A DNA stretch of 64,000 bases from an uncultured Planctomycetaceae bacterium (lineage in GTDB: Bacteria; Planctomycetota; Planctomycetia; Pirellulales; Pirellulaceae), in the NCBI GenBank assembly GCA_937862885.1, contig CALMEE010000039.1, forward strand, positions 1 through 64,000, read 5' to 3'. Numbering within the stretch: the stretch's first letter is position 1; every line of letters starts with the position of its first letter. The translations under genes and the position numbers were made by a program. Positions 19,014 through 29,204 of this stretch are shown in pieces. The notes beneath the pieces were generated by a model. The model made no database searches. It was not told where the DNA came from and was given only the letters and a program-made list of their open reading frames with translations.

Positions 19014-19881
19014 AAAACTCTCCCAGAATAACTGTATTCGAATGCAGTGATGCGCGACTTATGAAATTCAAAAGGTAGAGATTTAGCAAAGCCACTTCCA
19101 TCGATGAAGACCAATTCTCGAGAACGAATGGAGGGCGCTTCGAAACTGATAGCATCCCTTAAATGAAGGAATTGGCGATCAGGTTGAGCCTAGTATTAAA
19201 GTGCCCCGTTCGACCCCATTAATCCAAAACCTGATTGCAATTGACCCGATTTCGCGGCCACGTTTACAATACCCCCGATTTTGAATGCGGCGGACGCCCA
19301 AGTAACTTTCGCCGGATCTGACCCAACTTTCGAAATAGGAGCTTTGGCATCGCTGCTGGATTTGCCTAACGGGCAACGCATCAAACGTATCGAGATTGAG
19401 ATCGATGAAGAATTAGCGTACAAGGTTGGAATGGCTTGGCCCTCAACAGCAGACGTACCTAGCAAAATGATATTTGTCGGATTCTGAAATTCAGATGTGC
19501 CATCGGGCGCACCGCAAACAAAACTTACATCGTCGTTTCTCGCAGTCAGGGGACATCGACCAGGATGCCCGCAACTGTTCGCACGGCATTTGTACGAAAC
19601 AAACAAGTTCGCAAATACTACTGAAGGATTAGAGGTTACATTCCATCCATATTGAATGCATCGACGCAACCGGCATACCCATCACTCTGGATTGTTTACG
19701 ACGCATTAGCGAAAGGATGCGCAATTTTGTAGACGAGTGGATCGCGCGTGCAGGTCATGGAATTGATGCGCAGTGTTCCGCTAGGGCAACGAACTTATCG
19801 GTTGCTTCAACCAGCCCTCAGTGGCTTTAGAAAATATTCAATTGCACGGTTACTGAAATTAGCTCCAAGGACGGAACTACA
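19014..19881. other. Intergenic region with decayed coding-like stretch
   Basis: About 870 bases between the DUF6655-like gene and a glycosyltransferase-like gene. The middle part (19203-19655) looks like old coding sequence; the rest shows nothing recognisable. Confidence 0.45.
19245..19655 (+). pseudogene. Possible decayed gene, family unknown
   Basis: One plus-strand frame reads with protein-like composition from 19245 to a TGA at 19653-19655, broken only by an internal TGA at 19485-19487. The first part can start at TTG 19281 (68 residues) and includes GALASLLDLPNGQRIKRIEI. The part after the stop also looks protein-like (HLYETNKFANTTEGLEVTFH). No family is recognised. A 157-codon frame on the opposite strand covers the same bases and is probably its mirror. 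Confidence 0.25.
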
Positions 19882-20760
19882 ATGACCCCCATTATCATAT
19901 TGCCGTATTACAGCCAGGAAGAAATTGCGCGTTATTTGAAAATTGTCAGGCGCATTGGGCAATATCCGAAACCGAGCACCGGGTTCCGCTTTCTGCTGGC
20001 GGCCAGTCCAAAAACGGAACCAGATCAATTGCTGCATTCCGTGTGTGCACAAATCGCTCCCACTTATTCTGTCAAATGTCCGACCCAAATTTTTGGTTAC
20101 CCGGCTGGCCCGACTGCGATGTTTTGGGACGCAATGGACTATGTCGCTGAACGATGGGGCCACGAACCAGGTTTCAGTCTTTGGTTGGAATCCGACATGG
20201 TTCCCGTCAATGAGCATTGGCTGGACAGATTAATGCTTGAATGGTGCACTGAGAAAAATCCGTTGTTATTGGGATGTTATGTTCCAACGGTTTACAAGCG
20301 ACGCTTTCTCCGCCGTTCGAAATTTATGCTCTCGGAACATATCAATGGCGGTGCCTGCTATGCCAAGAATCTCGCAAATATTCTTTCTACGGATGTTCGA
20401 AATGGGGTTTTTGACATGACCGTTTATCCAGCAGCTCTGGAGTTGGGTGCTGTGATCAAATCAAGAAGTATTGCCTTTTCCACGGTGCAATCAGCTCGCC
20501 GAGACGTCCTGAATCCAAACTTGGTTTTGCTACATGGCTTTATGCAGGACAAGCAAAAGTTTGTTGATCGCTGTCTGGCTCCAGTATCAGCTCGCGAGAA
20601 ACTTGCCGCTCCATTAATACCTGTGTTCAATCAGTTTGACCTGCTCAAGCGGCAACTCACGGTAAGGTTCTTTCGATTCGGTAAGCAAGCGATGTACGAG
20701 AATATGATTTTGACCAAGTCGAAAGTTGATAAACAGGATGAATCGCGTCGAGCGGCATAA
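19882..20760 (+). CDS. GT-A-like glycosyltransferase candidate
   Basis: 292 residues, no signal peptide. The N-terminus TPIIILPYYSQEEIARYLKI and the middle FSLWLESDMVPVNEHWLDRL resemble GT-A folds: a beta strand leading to an acidic metal-binding motif (ESD, in the place of DxD). HINGGACYAKNL could be the following acceptor-side loop. No close named family is recognised, so the assignment rests on motif shape. It is followed after 68 bases by a GT4 glycosyltransferase in the same direction, which supports a role in glycan or exopolysaccharide synthesis. Confidence 0.6.
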   Translation: MTPIIILPYYSQEEIARYLKIVRRIGQYPKPSTGFRFLLAASPKTEPDQLLHSVCAQIAPTYSVKCPTQIFGYPAGPTAMFWDAMDYVAERWGHEPGFSLWLESDMVPVNEHWLDRLMLEWCTEKNPLLLGCYVPTVYKRRFLRRSKFMLSEHINGGACYAKNLANILSTDVRNGVFDMTVYPAALELGAVIKSRSIAFSTVQSARRDVLNPNLVLLHGFMQDKQKFVDRCLAPVSAREKLAAPLIPVFNQFDLLKRQLTVRFFRFGKQAMYENMILTKSKVDKQDESRRAA

Positions 20761-20828
20761 TCTAAATATGGATGGGGTTGTTTCTTTCGGTCTAAGGAAT
20801 TCGCTTCTCTGCTAGGGATTGTTTTGTT

Positions 20829-22172
20829 GTGAACGTCAGCCATTTCAACACGTTTCCTTACGGTGGTGCCGCGTATGCCGCGCGTCGCATTCACGAAGGT
20901 CTCGTTGCTCATGGAATGGACAGCACATTTTTCTATTGGAAAAACGAACGAGATAACCTCAGATCTGACTACCAGCAAATAGAATTCTTGCGGAGTCCCG
21001 AAATGTCTGCTTGGCAACGGCAGATGGATCGAATGCGACAGCGAAAAATCAAGCGTAGCTACGACAAACACATACGCCAACGCGACAAAACGCTAGAAGT
21101 ATTTTCTGGTGCCAAACAACTCGATAAAACTGTTTTGGATTGGAACCAAATCAACGCCAACGTCTTGCACCTCCATTGGCTGGCGTTCATGGTCGACTAC
21201 CCCAGCTTCTTCCAATCGATTAGCAATCACGTCCCGGTTGTGTGGACACTCCACGATATGAACCCGTTTACCGGAGGGTGTCATTACAGTTCGGGTTGTC
21301 AACGATTTGAACGTGGATGTGGAAGTTGCCCACAATTGGTTCACCCGTTACAGCGTGATGAATCGATGGTTTCTTTCAAGGCCAAGCAAAATGCCTTGCA
21401 CCGCAAAAACTTGTCAATTGTCGCACCGAGTAACTGGATGTTGAATCTCGCCAAGAAAAGCCCGGTGTTTGCTGACGCGAAAAGATTTGAATTAATCCCA
21501 TACGGTTTCGATCTAACCGAATTGAAACCAATCGCTAAGCCGTTCGCGCGAAAACAACTTGGGATCAATGATCTTGATTCCGTCGTGATTGGCTTCGGGG
21601 CCGAGGACATAACACAACGACGCAAGGGATTGCACTTGCTTATTCAAAGTCTCACCCAACTCTCGGTCGAAAAACCAGTCACCTGTCTCGTTTTTGGAAC
21701 TGGTCAGTTACCGATGAACAGCGAAAAACTTCCGCCGATACACCCGGTTGGATTCGTGCATTCGCAGCTCGATAAGGCGCTCGTGTATTCTGCCATGGAC
21801 CTATTCGTTATGCCATCGCTGGAAGACAACTCGCCACAAACTGGATTAGAGGCAATGGCCTGCGGAACACCGGTTGTCGCCTTCAACATCGGCGGAATTC
21901 CAGAGTACGTCAAACCCAATCAAACGGGTCTACTCAGTCCCGTCGGCGACACGGCCGCACTGGCCGAAAATATCAGCTGGTTAGTGAATTACTCGTCGCC
22001 GCGGCTGAAAATGTCTGAGTTGGCGCGAGAGTTTATGCTGCAACATCACACGCTGGAACAACAAACGGAAAAGTATATTCAACTTTATCAGCTAGTAACT
22101 GGCTTGAGATTCAAAGCGACTTCCGAATCTACGGCGAAGTCAACTCAATACCGCTATCGTCGCGCTGCTTAG
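20829..22172 (+). CDS. Glycosyltransferase family 4
   Basis: 447 residues, GTG start. The N-terminal GT-B domain begins VSHFNTFPYGGAAYAARRIH and contains the typical VWTLHDMNPFTGGCHYSSGC segment, followed by a Cys cluster (RGCGSCPQL), as in many wca/eps glycosyltransferases. The C-terminal donor-binding domain has FGAEDITQRRKGLHLL, then MPSLEDNSPQTGLEAMACGT, with the E-x7-E style motif, and PVVAFNIGGIPEYVK. It transfers a sugar from a nucleotide donor, most likely in surface polysaccharide assembly. Probably co-expressed with the preceding GT-A-like gene. Confidence 0.93.
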   Translation: MNVSHFNTFPYGGAAYAARRIHEGLVAHGMDSTFFYWKNERDNLRSDYQQIEFLRSPEMSAWQRQMDRMRQRKIKRSYDKHIRQRDKTLEVFSGAKQLDKTVLDWNQINANVLHLHWLAFMVDYPSFFQSISNHVPVVWTLHDMNPFTGGCHYSSGCQRFERGCGSCPQLVHPLQRDESMVSFKAKQNALHRKNLSIVAPSNWMLNLAKKSPVFADAKRFELIPYGFDLTELKPIAKPFARKQLGINDLDSVVIGFGAEDITQRRKGLHLLIQSLTQLSVEKPVTCLVFGTGQLPMNSEKLPPIHPVGFVHSQLDKALVYSAMDLFVMPSLEDNSPQTGLEAMACGTPVVAFNIGGIPEYVKPNQTGLLSPVGDTAALAENISWLVNYSSPRLKMSELAREFMLQHHTLEQQTEKYIQLYQLVTGLRFKATSESTAKSTQYRYRRAA

Positions 22173-22465
22173 TGACTCTTCCGGACGCGACCGTGATCAA
22201 TGCGGAGCGATAGAACTTGTCACCAAATGAACTTAGTGTATTCGCAAGACTACGATTGAAAGTTGGTGGTTGTGGAGTTTGTAAAATTGCGTCGGAGTCG
22301 AGGGAGGTTTGACAACCTCAACTATTCTAGAATTGAGCCATCAACAGAATCCGGGCTGAAGTGACACTGGTCGAATCACCAATGTCGCTTCGTAATGAAT
22401 TGTATTAGCGACTCAATTGTGCGGCCATCTTGCTCCATTGGAAATTGAACGTAGCAAAGACTTTC

Positions 22466-25400
22466 TTAACTCGATTTTTCCGTCAGATACTGCAATTTAG
22501 AATTTCCGAGTACGTCGACGAGCCGGGCACGCAGTTCAGCATCCAGTTTGACCTTTATTTTGCCTGAATTGACTTTGAGAATTGCCCCATCAGCCAACTC
22601 AAGTACCAGTTCCAGTTGGCGGTCCCCTGGGTAACCGCGAACGATTTCGTATACGGTCTTCAACATTCCGAAACCATGTTCACGTTCGTGAATATGTAGA
22701 CGCAGCCCCGTCGTCAACACATTTTCGACTTGATCGAGGGTACTGATCCGATTAACGACTAGGTTCGCCTCGTCGCCGCGGCGTTTGTCGATGACGCCAT
22801 GAATCATTACGATCGCATCGGGCTGGACCCATTGTCCGAATTCGACGAATTCCGTTGGCCAAAGGATCGAACGAACAGAGCCATGCATGTCTTCCAAATC
22901 AAACATCACATATTTTGTGGGAGAATTGGCGTCCTTTGCGCGTTTGACATGAGAATATTTGATTGCTGAAATCATTCCCCCCATGATGACTTGCTCGCGT
23001 CCTTGCGTCGCATCCAATTGATCGGTACGGTGGGTGCAGAATTCTTCAATTTTTTTGGCATAGGCCGCCAACGGATGACTGTTCAAATAAAACCCCAGGA
23101 CCTCCTTTTCAAATGCCAAGCGTTCTCGCTCGTTTAATTCCGGGAGGTTAGGCAAATTTGCATTGGCCGGCGATTTGTCCGTTGCTTCTTCCAACTCGGC
23201 AAACAGACTTTTTTGACCTGCTTTTCGATCGGCTTGAGCCGCTAAACCAGCTTGCAGCGCTCGGTCAACGATGGCCAAGAGTTGTGATCGTTTCGCACCA
23301 AAACAATCCATGGCTCCGGCTTTGATCAATGTCTCGATCGAAGAACGGTTACACTCAGACGTGCTCAAGCGTTCGCAAAAATCGAATAGATCTTTAAATG
23401 GACCGAACTTCTGGCGATTCTTTACGATTGCTTCCGCCGCATTACCTCCGCAACCTTTGATTGCAGCCAACGCAAAGAAGATCTTGCCATCGCCTACCGT
23501 AAATGCCACACCAGAAGTATTGACACTTGGCGGTACCAATTCGATTCCCATCCTCTCGCAGTCTTCCATGTGTTCCACCAGGGAATCTTTTCGCATAAAG
23601 TTTCGCCCTGGAATATCGCCCGTCAATAACGCGGCCATAAACTCAAGCGGATAATGCGATTTGAGGTACGCAGTTTGGTACGCGATTAGTGCATAGGCTG
23701 TGCTGTGCGATTTGTTAAACCCATACCCCGCAAACTTGAGAATCATTTGCCACAATTCTTCAGCGTCCTTCTTCTGTAGGTCATGTTCTACAGCACCTTG
23801 CACGAATTGTTCGTGGTTACGTTCAATTGTTTCTTCTTTCTTCTTGCTTATTGCCTTAATGCAGGTATATGCAGCAGCCAACGGAATATTCCCCAACCGA
23901 TTGAGGATTTGCATAACTTGTTCTTGATAAACCATCACGCCGTGCGTTTCCGCCAAAATCTCTTTTAAGATTGCATGGCGATATTCGGCCTGACTGCGGC
24001 CATGTTTGACGTCAATGTATTGCTGAACCATCCCACCTTCTAACGGACCGGGGCGATACATGGCATTGGTCGCGATGATGTCTCGGAAATCGTCCGGTTT
24101 CATCTTCTGCAGCAGGTCGCGAATTCCACCACTTTCGAGTTGAAAGACCCCTTTCGTCTCGCCGCGTTGAAAGAGTCGAAACGTGGCTTTGTCGTCGAGG
24201 GGAATTTTATTTAAGTCGATCTTTTCGCCGCGCGTCTGCTCGATGATCTTCACTGCATCGGAGAGCATCGTCAAATTGCGCAGCCCCAAAAAATCCATCT
24301 TCAAGAGCCCAGCAGCCTCGACGTCATTCATGGACCACTGCGTGATCACATCGTCCTTACCTGCCACCTTACCCAGCGGCAAATACTCGGTCAGCCGTCG
24401 ATCACCAATCACGACGGCGGCCGCATGTGTGCCGACGTTTCTGGCGAGTCCTTCAAGTTTTCTGGCAAATCCTAGAAGCTCGCGCACCTCGGGGTCCTTC
24501 TCCACAGCCAACCTTAATTCATCACTCTTTTCCAAGGCCTTCTCAAGGCTGATCCCAAGTTGATCAGGAATCATCGAGGAAATTTCATTGACGCGACCCA
24601 AGGGCATGCCAAGTGCACGACCGACATCTTTGATGGCCGCGCGTGCCGCTAATGTCCCGAAGGTACCGATCTGGGCAACATTCTCCTCACCATATCTTTC
24701 TTTGACGTAGGCGATGATCTCACTACGTCGCTCTTTGCAGAAGTCGATATCGATATCTGGAGCCTCCAAGCGACTCTCGTCGAGAAAGCGCTCGAAGAGC
24801 AAATCGTATTTGATCGGGCAGACATGACTCAGGTAGAGTGCGTAACAAACTAATGCACCGACGCCGCTGCCACGCGCCGTCGCCGGGATCCCGCGCTCGC
24901 GGGCTTCTCTCACGAAGTCCCAGACGATCAGGAAGTAATTCGGAAACCCCAGTTTTCCGATAACGGACAACTCACGATCTAAGCGATTCAATACAACTTC
25001 CGTCAACTTGCCGTCGCGAAAGTGTTCGGGATTGTCAGCATAGCGTTCCTTTAATCCTTGTATGCAGATGCGTCGCAGAAACTCATCGGCGGTTTGGTTG
25101 TCCGGAACATTGAAAACCGGAAAATGCCGCTTTCCAAGCTCCAATTCAATCTCCACCGTATCTGCAATCGCTTGACTCCGCGCCACAGCATCTTCCAGTC
25201 CCGGAAACTTCTCGTACATCTGCGCAGGTGAACGCAAAAAGTATTGCTGGCCGTCCATTCGCATGCGATTCGTGTCCGTGCGAAAGCGGCCGGTATTGAT
25301 GCAAAGCATGACATCTTGAGCCTCCGCATCTTCCGGATCGACGTAGTGGCAATCGCTGGTCGCCACCAGTGGAATTCCCAAGTCACGAGCAATATCAACC

Positions 25401-25993
25401 GAAGCTTCAAGACAGATTCGTTGCACATCGACGCCATTGTTCATGATTTCGATGAAGTAACGATCACCAAAAACGCTATGGAACCATCGCGCGACGTCCA
25501 TTGCCTCCTTAAAAGATTCTTCCGCTCCAGAACCTCCGTTCAAGATCGCTCGATTGAACTGGCTGGACACGCAACCGCTCAAGCAGATAATTCCCTCGGA
25601 ATGAGCGGCCAACAATTCGCGGTCAATTCGAGGTTTAAAATAAAAGCCTTCCAAAAATGCAGATGATGCCATCTTGACCAGATTGCGAAATCCGTTTCGA
25701 TCTTTGGCAAGTAACGTCAAGTGATAACTGTTGTCTTGGTAGTTAGAGTTGCCTTTTTCAGTTCGTCGGCCTGGAGCAACGTATGCCTCGTACCCGATAA
25801 TTGGATTGACATCCGATTTCTTACACGTTCGATAAAACTCCAACGCGCCATGCAGGTTGCCGTGGTCGGTGATTGCCAGCGAATTCATTCCGTAATCGAC
25901 GGTACGCTGCACCAGTTTCGTGATGGAACTGGCACCATCAAGCAGACTGTAGTGACTGTGACAATGGAGGTGCACAAACGGGCGCTGGTCCAT
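22466..25993 (-). CDS. dnaE: DNA polymerase III subunit alpha
   Basis: 1175 residues, the usual length. It catalyses chromosomal DNA synthesis as the replicative polymerase. PHP domain at the N-terminus (VHLHCHSHYSLLDGASSITK), polymerase core with the Asp cluster PDIDIDFC at about residues 412-419 and the third catalytic Asp in LLKMDFLGLRNL at about 566. A helix-hairpin region follows, then an OB domain (about 1000-1090: VIMGGMISAIKYSHVKRAKD) and a C-terminal domain. Divergent from the coiled-coil gene and convergent with the GT4 gene. Single-gene unit as seen here. Confidence 0.98.
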   Translation of the reverse strand: MDQRPFVHLHCHSHYSLLDGASSITKLVQRTVDYGMNSLAITDHGNLHGALEFYRTCKKSDVNPIIGYEAYVAPGRRTEKGNSNYQDNSYHLTLLAKDRNGFRNLVKMASSAFLEGFYFKPRIDRELLAAHSEGIICLSGCVSSQFNRAILNGGSGAEESFKEAMDVARWFHSVFGDRYFIEIMNNGVDVQRICLEASVDIARDLGIPLVATSDCHYVDPEDAEAQDVMLCINTGRFRTDTNRMRMDGQQYFLRSPAQMYEKFPGLEDAVARSQAIADTVEIELELGKRHFPVFNVPDNQTADEFLRRICIQGLKERYADNPEHFRDGKLTEVVLNRLDRELSVIGKLGFPNYFLIVWDFVREARERGIPATARGSGVGALVCYALYLSHVCPIKYDLLFERFLDESRLEAPDIDIDFCKERRSEIIAYVKERYGEENVAQIGTFGTLAARAAIKDVGRALGMPLGRVNEISSMIPDQLGISLEKALEKSDELRLAVEKDPEVRELLGFARKLEGLARNVGTHAAAVVIGDRRLTEYLPLGKVAGKDDVITQWSMNDVEAAGLLKMDFLGLRNLTMLSDAVKIIEQTRGEKIDLNKIPLDDKATFRLFQRGETKGVFQLESGGIRDLLQKMKPDDFRDIIATNAMYRPGPLEGGMVQQYIDVKHGRSQAEYRHAILKEILAETHGVMVYQEQVMQILNRLGNIPLAAAYTCIKAISKKKEETIERNHEQFVQGAVEHDLQKKDAEELWQMILKFAGYGFNKSHSTAYALIAYQTAYLKSHYPLEFMAALLTGDIPGRNFMRKDSLVEHMEDCERMGIELVPPSVNTSGVAFTVGDGKIFFALAAIKGCGGNAAEAIVKNRQKFGPFKDLFDFCERLSTSECNRSSIETLIKAGAMDCFGAKRSQLLAIVDRALQAGLAAQADRKAGQKSLFAELEEATDKSPANANLPNLPELNERERLAFEKEVLGFYLNSHPLAAYAKKIEEFCTHRTDQLDATQGREQVIMGGMISAIKYSHVKRAKDANSPTKYVMFDLEDMHGSVRSILWPTEFVEFGQWVQPDAIVMIHGVIDKRRGDEANLVVNRISTLDQVENVLTTGLRLHIHEREHGFGMLKTVYEIVRGYPGDRQLELVLELADGAILKVNSGKIKVKLDAELRARLVDVLGNSKLQYLTEKSS

Positions 25994-26360
25994 GCTCGTA
26001 TTCCTGTTCGTTCTTGGTAAATGGATGTTTCCGCAATTTTACGGTAGTTGGTCCATGCGCCCAATAACCGCTTGACAAGCGAGCCAGAATCGGCGTCATC
26101 GCGGTGTGCCCAATTATGCCGATTTTGCCCTAAAATCCGGAATTTCGTTGACGTTCATCACATTTCAAACGGAAACAACGGGTCGAACGGCAGAATTTTA
26201 CAATTCGCAACGGTCAGGTAGCCAAGCATTCGTCAAAAAGCCGCGTTTTTTGAGCGAAGCAATGCTCGTTTTAACCTACGATTCCGCAAGGCGCGCTCGG
26301 CGCTAATCGATGTGTCAAACGATCTGCCCTATTCAAATCTACGCTACTTCCGTTTAGCAA
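25994..26360. other. Divergent intergenic region
   Basis: About 370 bases between dnaE and the coiled-coil gene; it should hold both promoters. TTGACA occurs at 26070-26075 without a convincing -10. No gene seen. Confidence 0.4.
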
Positions 26361-28433
26361 ATGTCCAAAGACTGTCCTGACGAATTGAAATCTGAAGCCG
26401 AATCGACGGATAACGCGTCCAATGATATGACTCGTGCAAGACAGCCGGCGTCCGCGCAGCGTCGCTCAAAACGCAGTTCAAAAAAGTCACTAAATCGACA
26501 AGGCCTTACCGCCAGCCCAAAGCCAGAAGATCATGTTGGTGGCGTTATACCAACACGCGAGCAAACGCCAAGGCCGCAGACTCTGCAATCGCCGACTCCA
26601 TATGATTCAAAAGCAGATCAACCATCGATTTGCATGGATAGGGAACCGAACGAGGACTCGCTAAATAATGCGATCATGCCAGCTAATAAGCTTCAGGCTT
26701 TTGCTGACTCCTGCTCAAGCCGCGCCGCCGCTGATCAGAATACGGACGACATGTTGGACCAGGTCACTAAGTTACTGGATCGTCATGAACAACGGGAAAT
26801 CGAATGGAGCAATGCGTTTGAGGACACATCTTCCATTCAGCAGCAACTGCTTGAGCAACGAAGTCTGATTGAGCGAATTTTTCGAGAACATTCGGACCAA
26901 AATGCGCAGCTCAATACCAAGTTGGCGCAATGGATCGAATCCTGGGAATCGCGTTACCAACACTTCATCCAAACTCAAACCAAGACACAGGCTGAGATCG
27001 AGTCGAAATTGCTGCAATTGTACTCGGCTTGGGTCTCAGATCAGTTACAAAGCGGAAAAGCACACGAAAATATACTGCAACAGATTTCTCAACACTTTGC
27101 CAGAACCGAACAAATCCTCGACGGCCACCGCCAAAAACAGGCAGAGTTCGAGACTTCATTGTTAGACCTTCTGCTAGACTCTGAACCCCGTGAGCCGGGA
27201 AGTTCTGCAGTTCCTGATGAGCTTGCCGAAAGACTGATCAAGCAATCGCAATCCGTGGAAGAATTGATCTTGTCAAGCGAGACCAGACATACGGCGTTCG
27301 AAGCTGCATTGCTCAAGCAAATTGCACAACTTGCGAACAATGCGAAGCAAGATAATCCAGCGCGTTCCATTGAGGAGTCAGGGCTCCTCACAACAGTTTT
27401 GCAAAAGATTTCCGAAATGGAATTGCGCGATCAGCAATTTGCGGAAGCGCAACACGATCTCCGGCAGAATCTACACGATCTACAAAGCCATTGGCACCAA
27501 CTCGAAAACTCCTTGGGACCTCGAGGTCGCGAAAACAATGACGCTCAAGTATTATGTGATCGCATGACGGAGTTACAACAACAACTGGCGAGTCTGCAGG
27601 ATCAATCAAACCAAATTGCCGAAAATATCAAATTTAATTGCGATTTATTGGCCGAGTTTGGAGAGATGGCCAATCGAACTCCAGTCAAAAATCTGGAAGG
27701 TCATGACTGTTCCGCGATTGTTGAACAGACAGAGCGGCTCGCTGATGCTGAATCGAGGCTGAGAAGCCTGATCGATGGGTTTGCAGATCAAAGCCACAAA
27801 ACGAGTTCCTACGAACATCAACTTCTCGAAATTGTCCAACAGGTCTTAACCAGCCAACTGGAATCGGCTGGCAGCCTACAAGCATTGCGTGAACAGATCG
27901 AGGGCATCCAAGTTCCGAGTCCAGTTACCTCGTTGAGCCATGAATCGGCGTCCCACGCGGATGGTCACACCGAGGACGAATCAAGCTGGCAAAAACAAAA
28001 AGAATTCTTATTGGCTCAGCTCTCGTCGCTTCGCTCGGATTCAGACGAAACCGATCCACCACCAGAATCAAAACTAAGCCTTGCATCGTCCGACACAAAT
28101 GGTCCCGTCACACCAAAGGCTAGTTGTTATTCGACGTATCCGGAAGTCAATCCAAACGCCGAACGCGCCAAGGAAACCGAGTACGGCGCTGAAAATCATC
28201 AAGATATCGAGCGATTGAAGGCAGAGCTTGAGGCGAAGTTGCGAAAGGCAGAAATTGACATTTCGATTGAGCGAGCAAAGATCGCAAGGATCCAATCTGA
28301 ACTCGTCGTCAAAGAGGCCGACTTGAATCGGCGTCTCCAAAAAATTGAACAAACCGATCAAGATACAAAAGCGGGAAAGACTCAAATTCTTTCACGATTA
28401 TCACGCTGGTTGCCCAACAAATCCAGGTCATAA
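26361..28433 (+). CDS. Long coiled-coil protein, unknown function
   Basis: 690 residues, no signal peptide or membrane segment. Residues 1-60 are basic and Ser/Arg/Lys-rich (RRSKRSSKKSLNRQ), residues about 60-120 are Pro/Ser/Asp-rich, and from about 130 to 500 the protein is Gln/Glu/Leu-rich with heptad-like repeats, some with a shared theme (HEQREIEW, ESRYQHFIQ, RHTAFEAALLKQI). The C-terminal 70 residues form another charged coil ending in LSRLSRWLPNK. No family is recognised. It may be a cytoplasmic scaffold or filament-forming protein. Confidence 0.75.
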   Translation: MSKDCPDELKSEAESTDNASNDMTRARQPASAQRRSKRSSKKSLNRQGLTASPKPEDHVGGVIPTREQTPRPQTLQSPTPYDSKADQPSICMDREPNEDSLNNAIMPANKLQAFADSCSSRAAADQNTDDMLDQVTKLLDRHEQREIEWSNAFEDTSSIQQQLLEQRSLIERIFREHSDQNAQLNTKLAQWIESWESRYQHFIQTQTKTQAEIESKLLQLYSAWVSDQLQSGKAHENILQQISQHFARTEQILDGHRQKQAEFETSLLDLLLDSEPREPGSSAVPDELAERLIKQSQSVEELILSSETRHTAFEAALLKQIAQLANNAKQDNPARSIEESGLLTTVLQKISEMELRDQQFAEAQHDLRQNLHDLQSHWHQLENSLGPRGRENNDAQVLCDRMTELQQQLASLQDQSNQIAENIKFNCDLLAEFGEMANRTPVKNLEGHDCSAIVEQTERLADAESRLRSLIDGFADQSHKTSSYEHQLLEIVQQVLTSQLESAGSLQALREQIEGIQVPSPVTSLSHESASHADGHTEDESSWQKQKEFLLAQLSSLRSDSDETDPPPESKLSLASSDTNGPVTPKASCYSTYPEVNPNAERAKETEYGAENHQDIERLKAELEAKLRKAEIDISIERAKIARIQSELVVKEADLNRRLQKIEQTDQDTKAGKTQILSRLSRWLPNKSRS

Positions 28434-28519
28434 GTTGCCCCTTACATCTTTGTTACGTTACTAACGAAGTAAGCGTTGCGTGAAGTTCGGCTTAGTCGTT
28501 CTTCCTTTGGCAATCATGC

Positions 28520-28543
28520 AGAGCATCATGTAGAGCATCATGC
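28520..28543. repeat. Two-copy 12-base tandem repeat
   Basis: AGAGCATCATGT and AGAGCATCATGC lie side by side, 11 of 12 identical. Short and probably of slippage origin. Confidence 0.5.
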
Positions 28544-28835
28544 TTGCCATGCTAACCACCGGAAAGTCTAGCCAATTTTGATACAACGTCGCACGGTTTC
28601 CATCGGTGGGTCGACAATCTTAAGTATTGTTTCGTTTCAGCTTCGCTTGATATTGGGGATTTGAACTATCAGGCATTGTGCTGTTCCTATGACGAACCCA
28701 ACCATCAATAACTTCGCCAGGCTTCGACTATTTCCGAATCAGCGTCCATCGCCGATTGTTGATTAAAAGTGATCTCGACTGGAATGCCTCGAATCGACAA
28801 AAGGGACCGAACAACACTACACAAATTACCGTGGA

Positions 28836-28852
28836 GTTACAAATAAGTTACA
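28836..28852. promoter_or_regulatory. Possible OmpR-type operator
   Basis: GTTACA (28836-28841) recurs at 28847-28852, an 11-base period typical of OmpR/PhoB-type binding. A related pair TGTAAA (28872-28877 and 28881-28886) follows in the opposite sense. They lie 350 bases before the regulator at 29205, so autoregulation is possible. Confidence 0.3.
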
Positions 28853-29204
28853 CATCAGGCTAATGAACTGGTGTAAAATTTGTAAAGAATCCGCTGAAAA
28901 AACGTGAGTTTGGCGCGAGAAGTATTTCTGTGGCGAGCGACGCTGAAACCAGCGGCGGCTTATGGTTTGCTGCCGAAAAATGACGCCTCTTGTCGCCGCG
29001 CGGGTTTCGCCGCTCCAGTATAGAGGGCGCCAATTTTTGGTAAGCTATCGATCTGGATAGTTTTCTCAGGTACACGTTCACATGTGGTAAGATGCAAGGC
29101 ACGACGATCTGGTTCCAAGGTAGACACTTGAAAGAATCAGGTCTTTCTAACTGCCTCGCGATCTGAATGAGAAAATCTCCGTCCGTTTACGCAATAAGAA
29201 TAAC

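Larger units (their letters stand above)
28434..29204. other. Long intergenic region upstream of response regulator
   Basis: About 770 bases without a supportable gene. It contains a 12-base tandem repeat (28520-28543) and two GTTACA units spaced 11 bases apart (28836-28852). Confidence 0.45.

Noticed and set aside
19485-19487. Selenocysteine or stop recoding at TGA
   Set aside because: No hairpin typical of a SECIS element after the TGA and no selenoprotein family match.
19196-19669. 157-codon minus-strand frame
   Set aside because: Mirror of the more protein-like plus-strand frame that carries TGA interruptions.
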